A DNA stretch of 38,654 nt, taken from contig JAHKLT010000020.1 in the NCBI GenBank assembly GCA_020854915.1, positions 1 to 38,654 on the forward strand. Direction: 5' to 3'. Source of the DNA: Methanobacteriaceae archaeon (lineage in GTDB: Archaea > Methanobacteriota > Methanobacteria > Methanobacteriales > Methanobacteriaceae). This document shows positions 1 to 8,780 of this stretch, in pieces. The first letter of the stretch is position 1. Each line of letters opens with the position of its first letter. Position numbers and translations under genes: made by a program. The notes under the pieces are model-generated. The model was given only the letters and a program-made list of their open reading frames with translations. It had not been told where the DNA came from and did no database searches.

Positions 1-297
1 ACGAACTGAAAAAACAATAAATATAGTCTTAGATAATTATACTGCATCATGCATACCTTATTAAAGATATAGCAGAAATTTTAAATATAAATTTAATATA
101 TTTACCGAGTAATTCTCCAGAATTAAATCCTATTGAAGATTTATGGAGAATCATAAAAAGAACAGTACCAAACACTTTTATAAAAAGCAAAAAAATCACT
201 AGAAAATCTTTATACTACTTTATTTTATGAAAAAGTAAACGATAAAACATTATATGAAAACTGGTTAGAAGAATTTATAATTTGTAATAAAAGTTAG
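1..297 (+). pseudogene. IS630-family transposase, C-terminal remnant
   Basis: Reading across frames gives the end of an IS630/Tc1-mariner DDE transposase. Frame 2 begins with a segment containing VLDNYTAS, the region of the second catalytic aspartate. A frameshift near base 60 leads into SPELNPIEDLW, the hallmark motif carrying the catalytic glutamate. A second shift at the A-run near 189-195 leads to a tail ending at TAG 295-297. The upstream part lies outside the window. With two frameshifts it cannot make an active transposase. The family call rests on the NSPELNPIEDLW motif; no terminal repeat could be fixed. Confidence 0.75.
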
Positions 298-334
298 GTA
301 AAATACTATATATGATGAAATATAATTTATTATT

Positions 335-553
335 ATGATTGATAGTTCCAAATCTATAGTTGAAAGGTATATAAGTGAAGATAAACTTCAAAAGAACATT
401 CATGAATTAGAAAGTGTTGTTAAAAAGGTAAACCGTTTGTATTTTATTAGATTATTATATAAAGACTATTCTGTAAAAGAAGTATGTGATATTTTAGGAA
501 TTCCTTCAAGAAAAGATTATAATTGGCTAGAAAAATTTATTGCTAAAAATTAA
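335..553 (+). pseudogene. IS630-family transposase, N-terminal remnant
   Basis: This 72-residue reading frame looks like the N-terminal helix-turn-helix domain of an IS630 transposase: a lysine-rich helix, then RLLYKDYSVKEVCDILGIPS and YNWLEKF, after which it stops where the DDE domain should begin. It lies 37 bp downstream of a C-terminal transposase fragment on the same strand, so the order is C-part then N-part. This fits two adjacent insertions rather than one interrupted gene. An intact ATG is present, so a short DNA-binding peptide could be made, but I treat it as a truncated gene. Confidence 0.65.
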
Positions 554-578
554 GTTTTTAACTATATTAAAAATAAGT

Positions 579-1412
579 TCAAATCAATGGATCTGGAATA
601 GGTGGATTTTCTTTTTTAGATTTTTCTCCACCTATTTTTTCAAGTCTTTTTTCTAAAAATCTTTTACCATCTTCAGTTCTTGCATAAATTGGAATTGATT
701 GACCTACTTTTTTTAAGCTATTGTTATCTCCAATTTCTCTTATATATTTAGATGCACATGATGTTATGACATCTGAATTATTAAATAAATCTTCTGCATC
801 TTTTTTAGTCAAAGCAGTGGTGTGAACAGCGAAAGAATAAATATTTACATTAGGATTTTCTTTTTTCACTTCATTTATTTTAATTGCATCTGAAGCAATA
901 GCTATTGTAATAGCTATATTTTTATATCCTTTAGAAATAGCTAATTTTAGTCCTTCAATTTGATCTATCTTTGCGGTTTTAGAATTTAAAATATTTTCTT
1001 TCCCAATTTTACTAATTATCTCTGGAATTGGACTTGTTTTTACAAGACCAGATACTCTCCCACCAATTCCTTGAACTAATTCTCCTTCATTAATTATTAT
1101 TGTTCCACATCCTTCACATACTATAATTGCAGAATCAATGATTTCATCATCTAATAATGTTGATATAATTTCTGATATTCCAAAAGATAGATAATCTTTC
1201 ATTCTAAGTTCTCTTTCTGGTGTACACATTCCAAAATCATTTATACGAAAGTTAATATTTTCATTAATAGCTTTTTTATCAATTTTTTCAATATTTCTAT
1301 ATTTATGAAAAAGTGGACAATATTCTATTTGAGCTTCCCCAATTTCTTTGATTTTTCCATCTTTAATTACGATTTTAGCTTTTCCGAGAGCTTCTATAAT
1401 ATGTTCATCCAT
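579..1412 (-). CDS. methanogenesis marker protein 8 (DUF2099 family)
   Basis: 277 aa. The N-terminus MDEHIIEALGKAKIVI and the motif VCEGCGTIIINEGELVQG are characteristic of DUF2099, the family called methanogenesis marker 8 because it is found almost only in methanogens and their relatives. Its biochemical role is unknown. Cysteines 32, 63, 99, 102 and 219 together with His197 could form a metal or redox site, but that is inference. The C-terminal tail is charged and proline-rich and looks disordered. The gene is divergent from the nitroreductase at 1484, with 71 bp between starts, so the two promoters share a short AT-rich spacer. Confidence 0.85.
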   Translation of the reverse strand: MDEHIIEALGKAKIVIKDGKIKEIGEAQIEYCPLFHKYRNIEKIDKKAINENINFRINDFGMCTPERELRMKDYLSFGISEIISTLLDDEIIDSAIIVCEGCGTIIINEGELVQGIGGRVSGLVKTSPIPEIISKIGKENILNSKTAKIDQIEGLKLAISKGYKNIAITIAIASDAIKINEVKKENPNVNIYSFAVHTTALTKKDAEDLFNNSDVITSCASKYIREIGDNNSLKKVGQSIPIYARTEDGKRFLEKRLEKIGGEKSKKENPPIPDPLI

Positions 1413-1483
1413 AATATCAACTATAGTTAATTATTTAATTTACAAAATTATAAATTTTACTTAAGAATTATTTTGGTGATTTT

Positions 1484-1993
1484 ATGAAAGAAATTTTTAA
1501 AAGAAGAAGTATTAGAAAGTATTCTGATAAAGAAGTAGAAGATGAAAAAATAGCTAAATTATTAAGAGCTGCTATGCAAGCTCCTGGTTCTAGATTAGGT
1601 AGTGAACCTTGGGAATTTATTGTTGTTAAAAATAAAAATACAATTAAAAAATTAAGTGAAATGAGTCCTAATGCTAAATTGGTTAGTGATGCAAGTGTAG
1701 CTATTGTACTTCTTGCAAATATGGATCGTGTTCATTATCCACAAGTTTGGCAGCAAGATATGTCTGCAGCAGCAACAAATTTATTACTTGAAGCAAGTTA
1801 TCTTGATTTAGGAGCTGTTTGGATTGGTACTGCTCCAACTCAAGAGAGAATGGATTATTTATCTGAATTGTTTGATTTAAGTGATAATATCAGACCATTT
1901 AATATTATTAGTATTGGTTATCCAGCAGAAGGATTAGAAAATAAGTTTTTAGATAAATATGATGAATCTAGAATACATTATGAAGAATATTAA
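1484..1993 (+). CDS. nitroreductase family FMN protein
   Basis: 169 aa, the usual size of a small single-domain nitroreductase. The N-terminal FMN-phosphate motif RRSIRKYSDKEV is followed by AMQAPGSRLGSEPWEFIVV and the mid-protein DMSAAATNLLLEA helix typical of the family. Such proteins bind FMN as dimers and transfer hydride from NAD(P)H or another donor to varied acceptors; the substrate cannot be read from sequence. A good Shine-Dalgarno (TTGGTGAT) sits before the ATG. A hairpin terminator follows the stop. It is probably a single-gene transcript. Confidence 0.88.
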   Translation: MKEIFKRRSIRKYSDKEVEDEKIAKLLRAAMQAPGSRLGSEPWEFIVVKNKNTIKKLSEMSPNAKLVSDASVAIVLLANMDRVHYPQVWQQDMSAAATNLLLEASYLDLGAVWIGTAPTQERMDYLSELFDLSDNIRPFNIISIGYPAEGLENKFLDKYDESRIHYEEY

Positions 1994-2010
1994 TTTAAAA
2001 AAGAATTAAA

Positions 2011-2033
2011 AAATGAGAATTTACTTCTCATTT
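2011..2033. terminator. bidirectional hairpin terminator
   Basis: A perfect 9-bp inverted repeat, AAATGAGAA/TTCTCATTT with a 5-nt loop TTTAC, sits between the convergent nitroreductase and cdc48 genes and overlaps the cdc48 stop codon (2032-2034). A/T tracts flank both sides, so it can serve both strands. Confidence 0.55.
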
Positions 2034-4236
2034 AATTATATTGAACCATTTCTTCAGTTTCTTGATGACCTGGTTTAATTTTATCCATAGCTTCTTTGAA
2101 GTATTTCATTTCAACAACATCAACATCAATATTTTTTCTTAATGCTAGCATTGCTGCTTCACGACATACTCCTTCAATATCTGCACCAACATATCCATCG
2201 GTGTTTTTAGCTAATTTTTTAAGATTTACATCTTCTGCAAGAGGCATTTTTTTAGTATGAACTTCGAATATAGATAATCTTGTATCTTCATCAGGAGTAT
2301 CTACTTTAATGTGTCTATCAAATCTCCCTGGCCTCATTAATCCTGGATCTAAAATATCTGGTCTGTTTGTTGCAGCTATTACTGCTACATCCTCTAGTTC
2401 TTCCATTCCATCCATTTCAGTTAATAGTTGGTTAACAACTCTTTTTGTAACTCCACTATCTACATCATTTCCACTTCTTGCACCAGCTATTGAATCTAAC
2501 TCATCGAAAAATATTACAGTAGGAGCAGTTTGTTTTGCTTTTCTAAATACTTCTCTTACACCTTTTTCAGAATCACCGACCCATTTAGATAATAATTCTG
2601 GACCTTTTATAGATATGAAATTAGCTTCACTTTCACTAGCTACTGCTTTTGCAAGTAATGTCTTACCTGTACCTGGAATTCCATATAGTAATACTCCTCT
2701 TGGAGGTCTTACACCTAATTTTGAAAAGCTATCTGGATATTTTAAAGGCCATTCAATAGCTTCTTGTAATTCTTGTTTTACATCATTAAGTCCACCAACA
2801 TCATCCCATTTTATATCTGGAATTTGGACTAAAACTTCTCTTAGAGCAGAAGGTTGAATTTCTTTTAAAGCTTCCCTAAAGTCTTTTTTTGTAACAATTA
2901 TTTTTTTAAGAACTTCTTCTGGAATTTCTTCATCGCTTTTTATATCAGGAATTATTCTTCTAACTACTCTCATAGCTGCTTCTTTACATAATGATTCAAG
3001 ATCAGCACCTACAAAACCATGAGTTGTATCTGCAATTTTAGCCAAATCAACATCTTCTGATAGAGGCATGCTTCTTGTATGGATTTCTAATACTTCTTTT
3101 CTTTCTTCTTTATCAGGAACACCAATTTCAATTTCCCTATCAAATCTTCCGGGACGTCTTAAAGCTTGATCTAAAGAGTCTGGTCTATTTGTTGCACCAA
3201 TAACAATTACTTGACCTCTTGATTTAAGACCATCCATTAATGTTAAAAGTTGTGCAACAGTACGTCTTTCAACTTCACCTTGAGTTTCTTCACGTTTTGG
3301 AGCTATTGCATCTAATTCATCTATGAATATAATAGATGGTGCATTTTCTTCAGCTTCTTCAAAGAATTCTCTTAGATTTTCTTCAGAACCACCAACATAT
3401 TTACTCATGATTTCAGGACCATTAATTAATATAAAGTGTGCATCACTTTCATTAGCTACTGCTTTTGCAAGTAATGTTTTACCTGTACCTGGAGGCCCAT
3501 GCATTAATACTCCTTTTGGAGGAGCAATTCCTAATTTATCAAATAGCTCTGGTCTTTTAAGAGGAATTTCTATCATTTCTCTAACTTTTTTTACCTCTTC
3601 TTTAAGACCACCAATATCTTCATAGCTAATATCAACTAAATTACTAACTCCTTCAATTTTAGATACATCTACTGGATTTTCATGTAATTCTACCTGGGTA
3701 TTAGGACCAATTCTAACGATGCCTGCAGGTTTTGTTGAGACTACTGCAAATTTAATTTCTTTCATAGGTGATAAATCAAACATGCTGTTAAATAAGTTAT
3801 CTATTCCTCTGGAACCCATATTAGGTGGCATTCCTTGAGGAGATTTAATTCCAGATCCAACAATATCTCCTTGAACCATTACTTTATTCCCAAATAATCC
3901 CCTAACATCTCCTTGAACATGAATATTATGTTCTGTTGGAGCTAAAACAACTTTTTTAGCTTCTTGAGCTTCAGCTTTTCTAATAGTGACTTCTTGGCCA
4001 ATAGATGCATTAGAATTTTTTCGTATTAAACCATCTATTCTTATAACTCCAAGACCTATGTCTGCTTGAGAAATTGATACAGTAGCAACAGTTTTTTTAC
4101 CACCTTCAATTTCAATTAAATCTCGTTCATTAAGACCTAATTCAGACATGATACTAGGATCTATTCTTGCAATACCCTGACCTATATCTTGCTGTGAAAC
4201 TGCTTCAGCAACTTTTAATTTCATTTCTTCAACCAT
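2032..4236 (-). CDS. CDC48/VCP-family AAA+ ATPase
   Basis: 734 aa, full length for archaeal Cdc48/VAT. The N-terminal double-psi barrel and second N subdomain span about residues 5-185. D1 has Walker A GPPGTGKT (247-254) and Walker B IIFIDE (302-307). D2 has Walker A GIPGTGKT (519-526) and Walker B VIFFDE (574-579). Both modules keep the GATNRP/AATNRP sensor region and the RRPGRFDR-type arginine fingers. The hexamer unfolds substrates, probably feeding the proteasome. The start has a clear AGGAG site about 8 nt upstream. It is monocistronic, with its own TATA box and a leader of about 95 nt holding a long palindrome. The C-terminus VQYN has Gln rather than a hydrophobic residue before the Tyr, so it is not a clean HbYX proteasome-docking motif. 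Confidence 0.95.
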   Translation of the reverse strand: MVEEMKLKVAEAVSQQDIGQGIARIDPSIMSELGLNERDLIEIEGGKKTVATVSISQADIGLGVIRIDGLIRKNSNASIGQEVTIRKAEAQEAKKVVLAPTEHNIHVQGDVRGLFGNKVMVQGDIVGSGIKSPQGMPPNMGSRGIDNLFNSMFDLSPMKEIKFAVVSTKPAGIVRIGPNTQVELHENPVDVSKIEGVSNLVDISYEDIGGLKEEVKKVREMIEIPLKRPELFDKLGIAPPKGVLMHGPPGTGKTLLAKAVANESDAHFILINGPEIMSKYVGGSEENLREFFEEAEENAPSIIFIDELDAIAPKREETQGEVERRTVAQLLTLMDGLKSRGQVIVIGATNRPDSLDQALRRPGRFDREIEIGVPDKEERKEVLEIHTRSMPLSEDVDLAKIADTTHGFVGADLESLCKEAAMRVVRRIIPDIKSDEEIPEEVLKKIIVTKKDFREALKEIQPSALREVLVQIPDIKWDDVGGLNDVKQELQEAIEWPLKYPDSFSKLGVRPPRGVLLYGIPGTGKTLLAKAVASESEANFISIKGPELLSKWVGDSEKGVREVFRKAKQTAPTVIFFDELDSIAGARSGNDVDSGVTKRVVNQLLTEMDGMEELEDVAVIAATNRPDILDPGLMRPGRFDRHIKVDTPDEDTRLSIFEVHTKKMPLAEDVNLKKLAKNTDGYVGADIEGVCREAAMLALRKNIDVDVVEMKYFKEAMDKIKPGHQETEEMVQYN

Positions 4237-4293
4237 GATAATTTCTCCTTTTAATTAATAAATATAATAATAAAAAATTTAATTTTAATTTTC

Positions 4294-4316
4294 TTAAAAT
4301 ATTTGAAATATTTTAA
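4294..4316. promoter_or_regulatory. 23-bp palindrome in the cdc48 leader
   Basis: Two perfect 11-bp arms (4294-4304 and 4306-4316) around a single central G form an exact palindrome. It lies between the cdc48 start codon and its probable TATA box, just downstream of the expected transcription start. It could be a repressor operator. The composition is almost pure A/T, so chance cannot be excluded. Confidence 0.4.
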
Positions 4317-4354
4317 ATACTTTTTGTAACTTTAATCATATTATGTATGTTCTC

Positions 4355-4365
4355 ATATATAAAAG
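4355..4365 (-). promoter_or_regulatory. probable TATA box of cdc48
   Basis: On the minus strand the sequence reads CTTTTATATAT, preceded by an A/C-rich segment that could serve as BRE. Initiation about 24 nt downstream would fall near 4331 and give a leader of about 95 nt. The rest of 4237-4577 is AT-rich with no open frame. Confidence 0.5.
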
Positions 4366-4577
4366 TTTTGGTTTTTGAGGAAAAATATTTCTTTTTAAAT
4401 TATTTATTTTTAAAAACTAAAACAAAATAATGATTAATTTAATTTAAAAAAAAATTAAAATTAAAATATATTAAAAAGAAAATAAATTAACAGTTAAAAA
4501 TTAATTTAATAAATTTTAAATAAAATAAAAATTTTTAATAAAAAATATAATATGTTCGTATTAAAGCAAACAAAATA

Positions 4578-5885
4578 TTAAATGATTTTACCAGAAAAAC
4601 CCTTTAATAAGTCATTAGTTTCTTTAATAAAACTATCATTAAATCCAATAATTTCAATATTCAAACATGTTTGATTTTTGTCAATATTAAATTGATTAGA
4701 AACATCTTTTATTTTACAAGATATAATCCCTTCAATTTTTTTAATTGTTTTAGAAATAACTTCAATATTAATATTATTACTAAAAACACAATTAATATTA
4801 TGTTTTTTATTATCTAAATTATCTATTTTCCATTGTAATAACTCTTCATGTGTTAATAGCTCAAAATGATATGCATTTAAATATATTTTTTTATCATCAT
4901 AGCTATCTAAAAAAATATCCTTATTGTTTACTTCTTTTAAAATACCAAAATAAGTTTTATCAGAATAAATATCTTTTAAACCAACTTCATTACCAATAGA
5001 TTTCTGTAACAGTTTAAATTCATGATTTAACGCAATAATTGCCTTATCACTTCGACCTAATGCTGATTTAATATCTCCCATATTTTTAGTAGCTTTATTA
5101 GCTATTTCAATAAATTTATCCTCTTCTTTATTTAAAATAACTTCTTTAAGTTCAAGCACTGATTCAGCAAAAATTGAACGAACATTATTCCCATTTGAAT
5201 TTTTAGACTGAATGAAATATGTTAAATAAGGATTTTGAGAAACAATACGTGCAATCATATCTATCATTAATTTATAAATTGGACTTTCAAAGTTCTCAGT
5301 TTCTTTAATGTTTACTTTTAACTTTTCAATAGCTGAAGCAGTAGAAATATATGAAAAATGAGTTAAAACTTGAACAATAGACATCATTTCATCGTGTTTT
5401 TTTGCTGTAGTTTCAATAACTCTCATATTTTGATTTTTTAAAAATTTTAAAACTTTAGAATACCACTTACCCTTTTCATTGGGAGTTAAAACTATAACTT
5501 GATTATCTAAATTAAATGTTCGAGGCCCAAAAATAGGATGACTTGGAATATATTCTACATTTTTAGGCAAGTATTTTTCCATAAGAAAACTTGGTTCCTC
5601 TTTAATAGAAGTTACATCAATCATCAAAGATCCTTCTTCCATATATTGAGCAACTTCTTTTATTACATCACCTGTCCTATCTATAGGAACAGAAACTATA
5701 ACAATATTAGATGAACTAGCTAAATCATTATTATCTTCAATATAAGTTACTCCAATCTTTAAAGCAATATCCCTACCTTTATCATGATTAGTTCCACTAA
5801 TAGCTATTTTAAAATCATTCTTTTTTAAAATAATAGCTAAAGTTTCACCAAGACCACTAGTTCCACCAATTATACCAATTTTCAT
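4578..5885 (-). CDS. tyrA: prephenate dehydrogenase (archaeal TyrA) with C-terminal extension
   Basis: 435 aa from the chosen start. The N-terminal Rossmann domain begins MKIGIIGGTSGLGE (nucleotide motif, residues 4-13). SHPIFGPR (115-122) is the TyrA substrate and catalytic region, and an all-helical dimer domain follows. The last 90 or so residues look like an ACT-type regulatory domain. It oxidises prephenate to hydroxyphenylpyruvate for tyrosine synthesis. The frame stays open upstream to 5930, which would add 15 residues, but that stretch overlaps the tail of the dead acetyltransferase and the family begins at the Rossmann strand, so ATG 5885 is preferred. It appears to be transcribed alone. 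Confidence 0.85.
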   Translation of the reverse strand: MKIGIIGGTSGLGETLAIILKKNDFKIAISGTNHDKGRDIALKIGVTYIEDNNDLASSSNIVIVSVPIDRTGDVIKEVAQYMEEGSLMIDVTSIKEEPSFLMEKYLPKNVEYIPSHPIFGPRTFNLDNQVIVLTPNEKGKWYSKVLKFLKNQNMRVIETTAKKHDEMMSIVQVLTHFSYISTASAIEKLKVNIKETENFESPIYKLMIDMIARIVSQNPYLTYFIQSKNSNGNNVRSIFAESVLELKEVILNKEEDKFIEIANKATKNMGDIKSALGRSDKAIIALNHEFKLLQKSIGNEVGLKDIYSDKTYFGILKEVNNKDIFLDSYDDKKIYLNAYHFELLTHEELLQWKIDNLDNKKHNINCVFSNNINIEVISKTIKKIEGIISCKIKDVSNQFNIDKNQTCLNIEIIGFNDSFIKETNDLLKGFSGKII

Positions 5886-6142
5886 TTTATCATGATAATT
5901 TTTATTTAAAGAATTATATAAAACAATCACTAATTAGACTATACAAATAAGAATCATAAATCTTTCCATTTTAAAAAATACTTTTTCTTTTAATACCTTC
6001 TAATTTAAATCCTGTTTTTTCTAAAATCTTTTTAGAAGATTAATTATAAGAAAAGGATTCTGCAAAAATACGTATTATATCTAAATTATTAAAAGCTTCA
6101 TTTATAATAATTTTAATAGCTTTTATCATTATCCCCTTATTC

Positions 6143-6167
6143 CAATAATCTTAACCTAACCAATAAC
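6143..6167. repeat. 25-bp direct repeat, copy 1
   Basis: The segment CAATAATCTTAACCTAACC followed by AATAAC is repeated exactly at 6210-6234, 67 bp further on, inside the GNAT pseudogene. On the coding strand both copies encode the YWLG part of the acetyl-CoA site, so this is a local duplication within the dead gene. Confidence 0.8.
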
Positions 6168-6209
6168 TATAATTATCCATTATTAATCACCTTATTCATA
6201 ATAAAATTT

Positions 6210-6234
6210 CAATAATCTTAACCTAACCAATAAC
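6210..6234. repeat. 25-bp direct repeat, copy 2
   Basis: This is the exact second copy of the segment at 6143-6167. A CCTTATTC precedes both copies, but here a 12-bp insertion separates it from the repeat, so the duplicated unit has since diverged. Confidence 0.8.
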
Positions 6235-6540
6235 CAAGTTCACCACTTTACAATAAATATCATCTTGAATATGAATATCTATTGAACCTACAGCATTATT
6301 ATTTACTAAAATAGCTTTAGATAACTGATTTTCATCATTAATAACATACTGAATATAATTTATAGGATTTTTTTTTAGTATAAGTATTTGGAAAAGTATT
6401 TCTTAGATTATTCGCTATTTTTAGATTATTTACATTTTTAAAAATACTTTGAGCATAATCTATAGACTAATCTTCTAATTTAAAATTCATAATTAAATAT
6501 ATTAAAAAGAGAAGATAAATAATTTAATAGGTATTTTTAG

Positions 6541-7602
6541 ATGAAAATTATTAAACAAGATAGAAAAAATGGTTTTATTGAAGTTTTACCAGAAGTTTTA
6601 GATGACTTATGGCATTTATCCCATATTTTAAAAAAAGGAGACCTTGTATCATCAAAAACTACAAGACGTATACAAGATAATACTGGTGATAAATTAAGAA
6701 GTGATCGTGGAGTTAAAAAAACATTCTTTTTAGGAATAAAAGTTGAAAATGTTAGTTTTCATATGTTTACAGGAAAACTTAGGCTTACTGGAATAATTAC
6801 AAAAGGTCCTGAAGATTTAATCCCTCTAGGTTCACACCATACATTAGAAATCAAATTAAACACCCCTTTAAAAATTAACAAATATCAATGGCCTAAATGG
6901 GCAATTAAACGCTTAGAAGAAGCAATTGAATCTTCAAAAAAATTATCTGCAATAATTATTTCTCTAGAAGATGATGTAGCGACAATCGGTTTAATAAGAC
7001 AATTTGGAATTGAATATTATGGTCCAATAATCGGTTCAATACCTGGAAAAAGAGTTATTGATAAAAATAGACCAAAATTAGTTTTAGAATTTTATAAAAA
7101 AGTAGTTGAAGCTATATTAAAATTTGATAGTATCCAAACAATTGTTATTGCAGGACCTGGTTTTGTTAAAAATGACTTTTTAAAATTCCTACAAGAAAAA
7201 CATAAAGATATAGCTAAAAAAGCTATTATTGAAAACACTGGTTCTGGTGGGAGAGTTGGAATCCAAGAAGTGTTAAAAAAAGGGACTGTTGAAAAAATAA
7301 CTGCTGAAAATAGAATTGCTCATGAAATAATAGCTGTTGATGAACTTTTAAAAGAAATAGCTATTTCTTCATCCAAAATAGCTTATGGTAAAAAAGAAAC
7401 GATTAATGCAGCTTATGCTGGAGCTATTTTAAAACTTTTAATTTTAGATAAAATAATAGCTCATGAAAACTTAGAAAAAGTTATGAATATGGTAGAAAAT
7501 ATGAACGGGGAAATAATGATAATAAGTAGTGAACACGATGGAGGAAAACAATTAGAAAGTTTAGGTGGTATTGGAGCATTACTTAGATATCCAATATCAT
7601 GA
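6541..7602 (+). CDS. pelA: mRNA surveillance protein Pelota
   Basis: 353 aa, standard length for archaeal Pelota (Dom34). The N-terminal Sm-like domain begins MKIIKQDRKNGFIEVLPEVLDDLW and includes the typical KGDLVSSKTTRRIQ stretch. The central eRF1-like domain holds VVIAGPGFVKNDFL and the C-terminal domain ends with EHDGGKQLESLGGIGALLRY. It lacks the GGQ release motif, as expected. With aEF1A it acts in archaea both in stalled-ribosome rescue and in stop-codon termination partnerships. No downstream partner gene is close. Intergenic 7603-7806 is AT-rich with nothing recognisable. Confidence 0.95.
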   Translation: MKIIKQDRKNGFIEVLPEVLDDLWHLSHILKKGDLVSSKTTRRIQDNTGDKLRSDRGVKKTFFLGIKVENVSFHMFTGKLRLTGIITKGPEDLIPLGSHHTLEIKLNTPLKINKYQWPKWAIKRLEEAIESSKKLSAIIISLEDDVATIGLIRQFGIEYYGPIIGSIPGKRVIDKNRPKLVLEFYKKVVEAILKFDSIQTIVIAGPGFVKNDFLKFLQEKHKDIAKKAIIENTGSGGRVGIQEVLKKGTVEKITAENRIAHEIIAVDELLKEIAISSSKIAYGKKETINAAYAGAILKLLILDKIIAHENLEKVMNMVENMNGEIMIISSEHDGGKQLESLGGIGALLRYPIS

Positions 7603-7806
7603 AAGTTAATTTAATTAAGTGAAAAATTAATTTAAAACTTCTTCATTAAAAACATCACAAATAAATAATACACATTTACTACATTAATATAAAAAATATT
7701 AAATAAGATTAAAATCTAATTTTTTAATAGTAATTTTTAAGATAAATTTATTTAAATAAAATATTTTATTTTAAAAATAATTAATAAAAAAGGTTGTTTA
7801 ATTATT

Positions 7807-8769
7807 ATGATTTCTTCATCATTAATTTGGGCATTATTAATAGCATTTTTGCTATCCTCCATCCTAACAATTGGTTTAAACATTTTATTTAGGTATTTAG
7901 GAAAAGAAGGTTTTTTAGGTAATCTATTCCCTAATGTTAGAGGAGGAATTCCACGAAGTATTGGACTTGTACCCTTTATTTTACTAGCTTTTTGTTTGCC
8001 TACTGGTTATAATAATCTAGTTTTAATAATTGGGATATTTGCTTTTATTGATGATGTATTAGGTAGAAGAAGATTTTTTGAATTGCCTATAGAATGGGGG
8101 CAGCTTTCTAGAGGAATTGGAATAATACTTGTAATGATTATAGGATTTAGATTAGGTTTTGGTTATTCTTCAATTTTAATTGCTTTCCTTGTTCAACCAA
8201 TTAATATTTCAGATATGCAACCAGGATCTACCTGTATAGTCACAATTATTATGAGTATAATAACAGCAATTTTGATGTTAATTTTAGGTACTGGTAATAT
8301 ACAAGAAATTCCAGCATATTACACACCTCTTTTAATTTTAGTTGTTTGTTTAGGCTATTGTCCATTAGATTTTGCAGGAAAAATAATGCTTGGAGAGGTA
8401 GGTAATCATGCTTTTGCAGTTGCATTAGGTATTAGTTTTTACATGATTGGAGGATTTATACCAACATTAATTCTGACAATAGCAACTATATGTTTATCTG
8501 CATTTGTTAGAAGATCAACACTTAAAGTATTCTTTATAAAACGATTAAAGATTAAAAATCCTACATTCGGAGATTATTTTATGGATGTTTTAACTGGTGG
8601 AGGCCTTGGAGACTTATTAAGAAGAGTAATCATTGGTAAAAAACAATATAATGTAAAAAATAGTATTTTAATATTATTAGGTTTTAGACGTCTACTATAC
8701 AATCCATATGCTAAAAAAGATAATACCAGTTTTTCAAAATATGATAATGAAAAACCAAGACTTTACTAA
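7807..8769 (+). CDS. MraY/GT4-like polyprenyl-phosphate sugar transferase homologue
   Basis: 320 aa with about nine predicted membrane helices. The layout is that of the MraY/WecA superfamily: a cytoplasmic loop with GGIPRSIGL, an acidic pair in FIDDVLGRR (Asp82, Asp83), then NISDMQPGST (about 133-141) where catalytic members have NxxDGxDGL, and MLGEVGN (194-200) where they have GDTGS. No C-terminal histidine cluster is visible. The fold is recognisable but several catalytic positions differ, so activity is uncertain. It is the first gene of a tight three-gene cluster (11 bp, then 1 bp) ending in a MurG-like gene, which suggests a role in pseudomurein or another envelope glycan. Confidence 0.7.
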   Translation: MISSSLIWALLIAFLLSSILTIGLNILFRYLGKEGFLGNLFPNVRGGIPRSIGLVPFILLAFCLPTGYNNLVLIIGIFAFIDDVLGRRRFFELPIEWGQLSRGIGIILVMIIGFRLGFGYSSILIAFLVQPINISDMQPGSTCIVTIIMSIITAILMLILGTGNIQEIPAYYTPLLILVVCLGYCPLDFAGKIMLGEVGNHAFAVALGISFYMIGGFIPTLILTIATICLSAFVRRSTLKVFFIKRLKIKNPTFGDYFMDVLTGGGLGDLLRRVIIGKKQYNVKNSILILLGFRRLLYNPYAKKDNTSFSKYDNEKPRLY

Positions 8770-8780
8770 AAGATGATAAA

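Larger units (their letters stand above)
5935..6490 (-). pseudogene. GNAT (RimJ/RimL-type) acetyltransferase pseudogene
   Basis: Translating the minus strand across frames gives an almost complete RimJ/RimL-like acetyltransferase: MNFKLED then a TAG where Trp is usual, KIANNLRNTFPNTYT, a frameshift at a run of nine A, INDENQLSKAILVNNN, then YWNKGIMIKAIKIIINEAF, the acetyl-CoA binding region, and ILEKTGFKLEGIKRKS. At least four in-frame stops (TAG and TAA) and two frameshifts are present. A duplicated 25-bp segment lies within it. The gene is dead. It explains the 610-bp space between tyrA and pelA. Confidence 0.75.

Noticed and set aside
2309-2857. Long reading frame on the plus strand opposite cdc48
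   Set aside because: It is antisense to the second AAA domain and has no own start signal; the frame at 3323-3625 opposite the first AAA domain is its look-alike because the two domains are homologous.
5935-6490. Pyrrolysine read-through of the TAG in the acetyltransferase
   Set aside because: TAA stops and frameshifts are also present and no pyl genes are in the window, so simple decay explains it.
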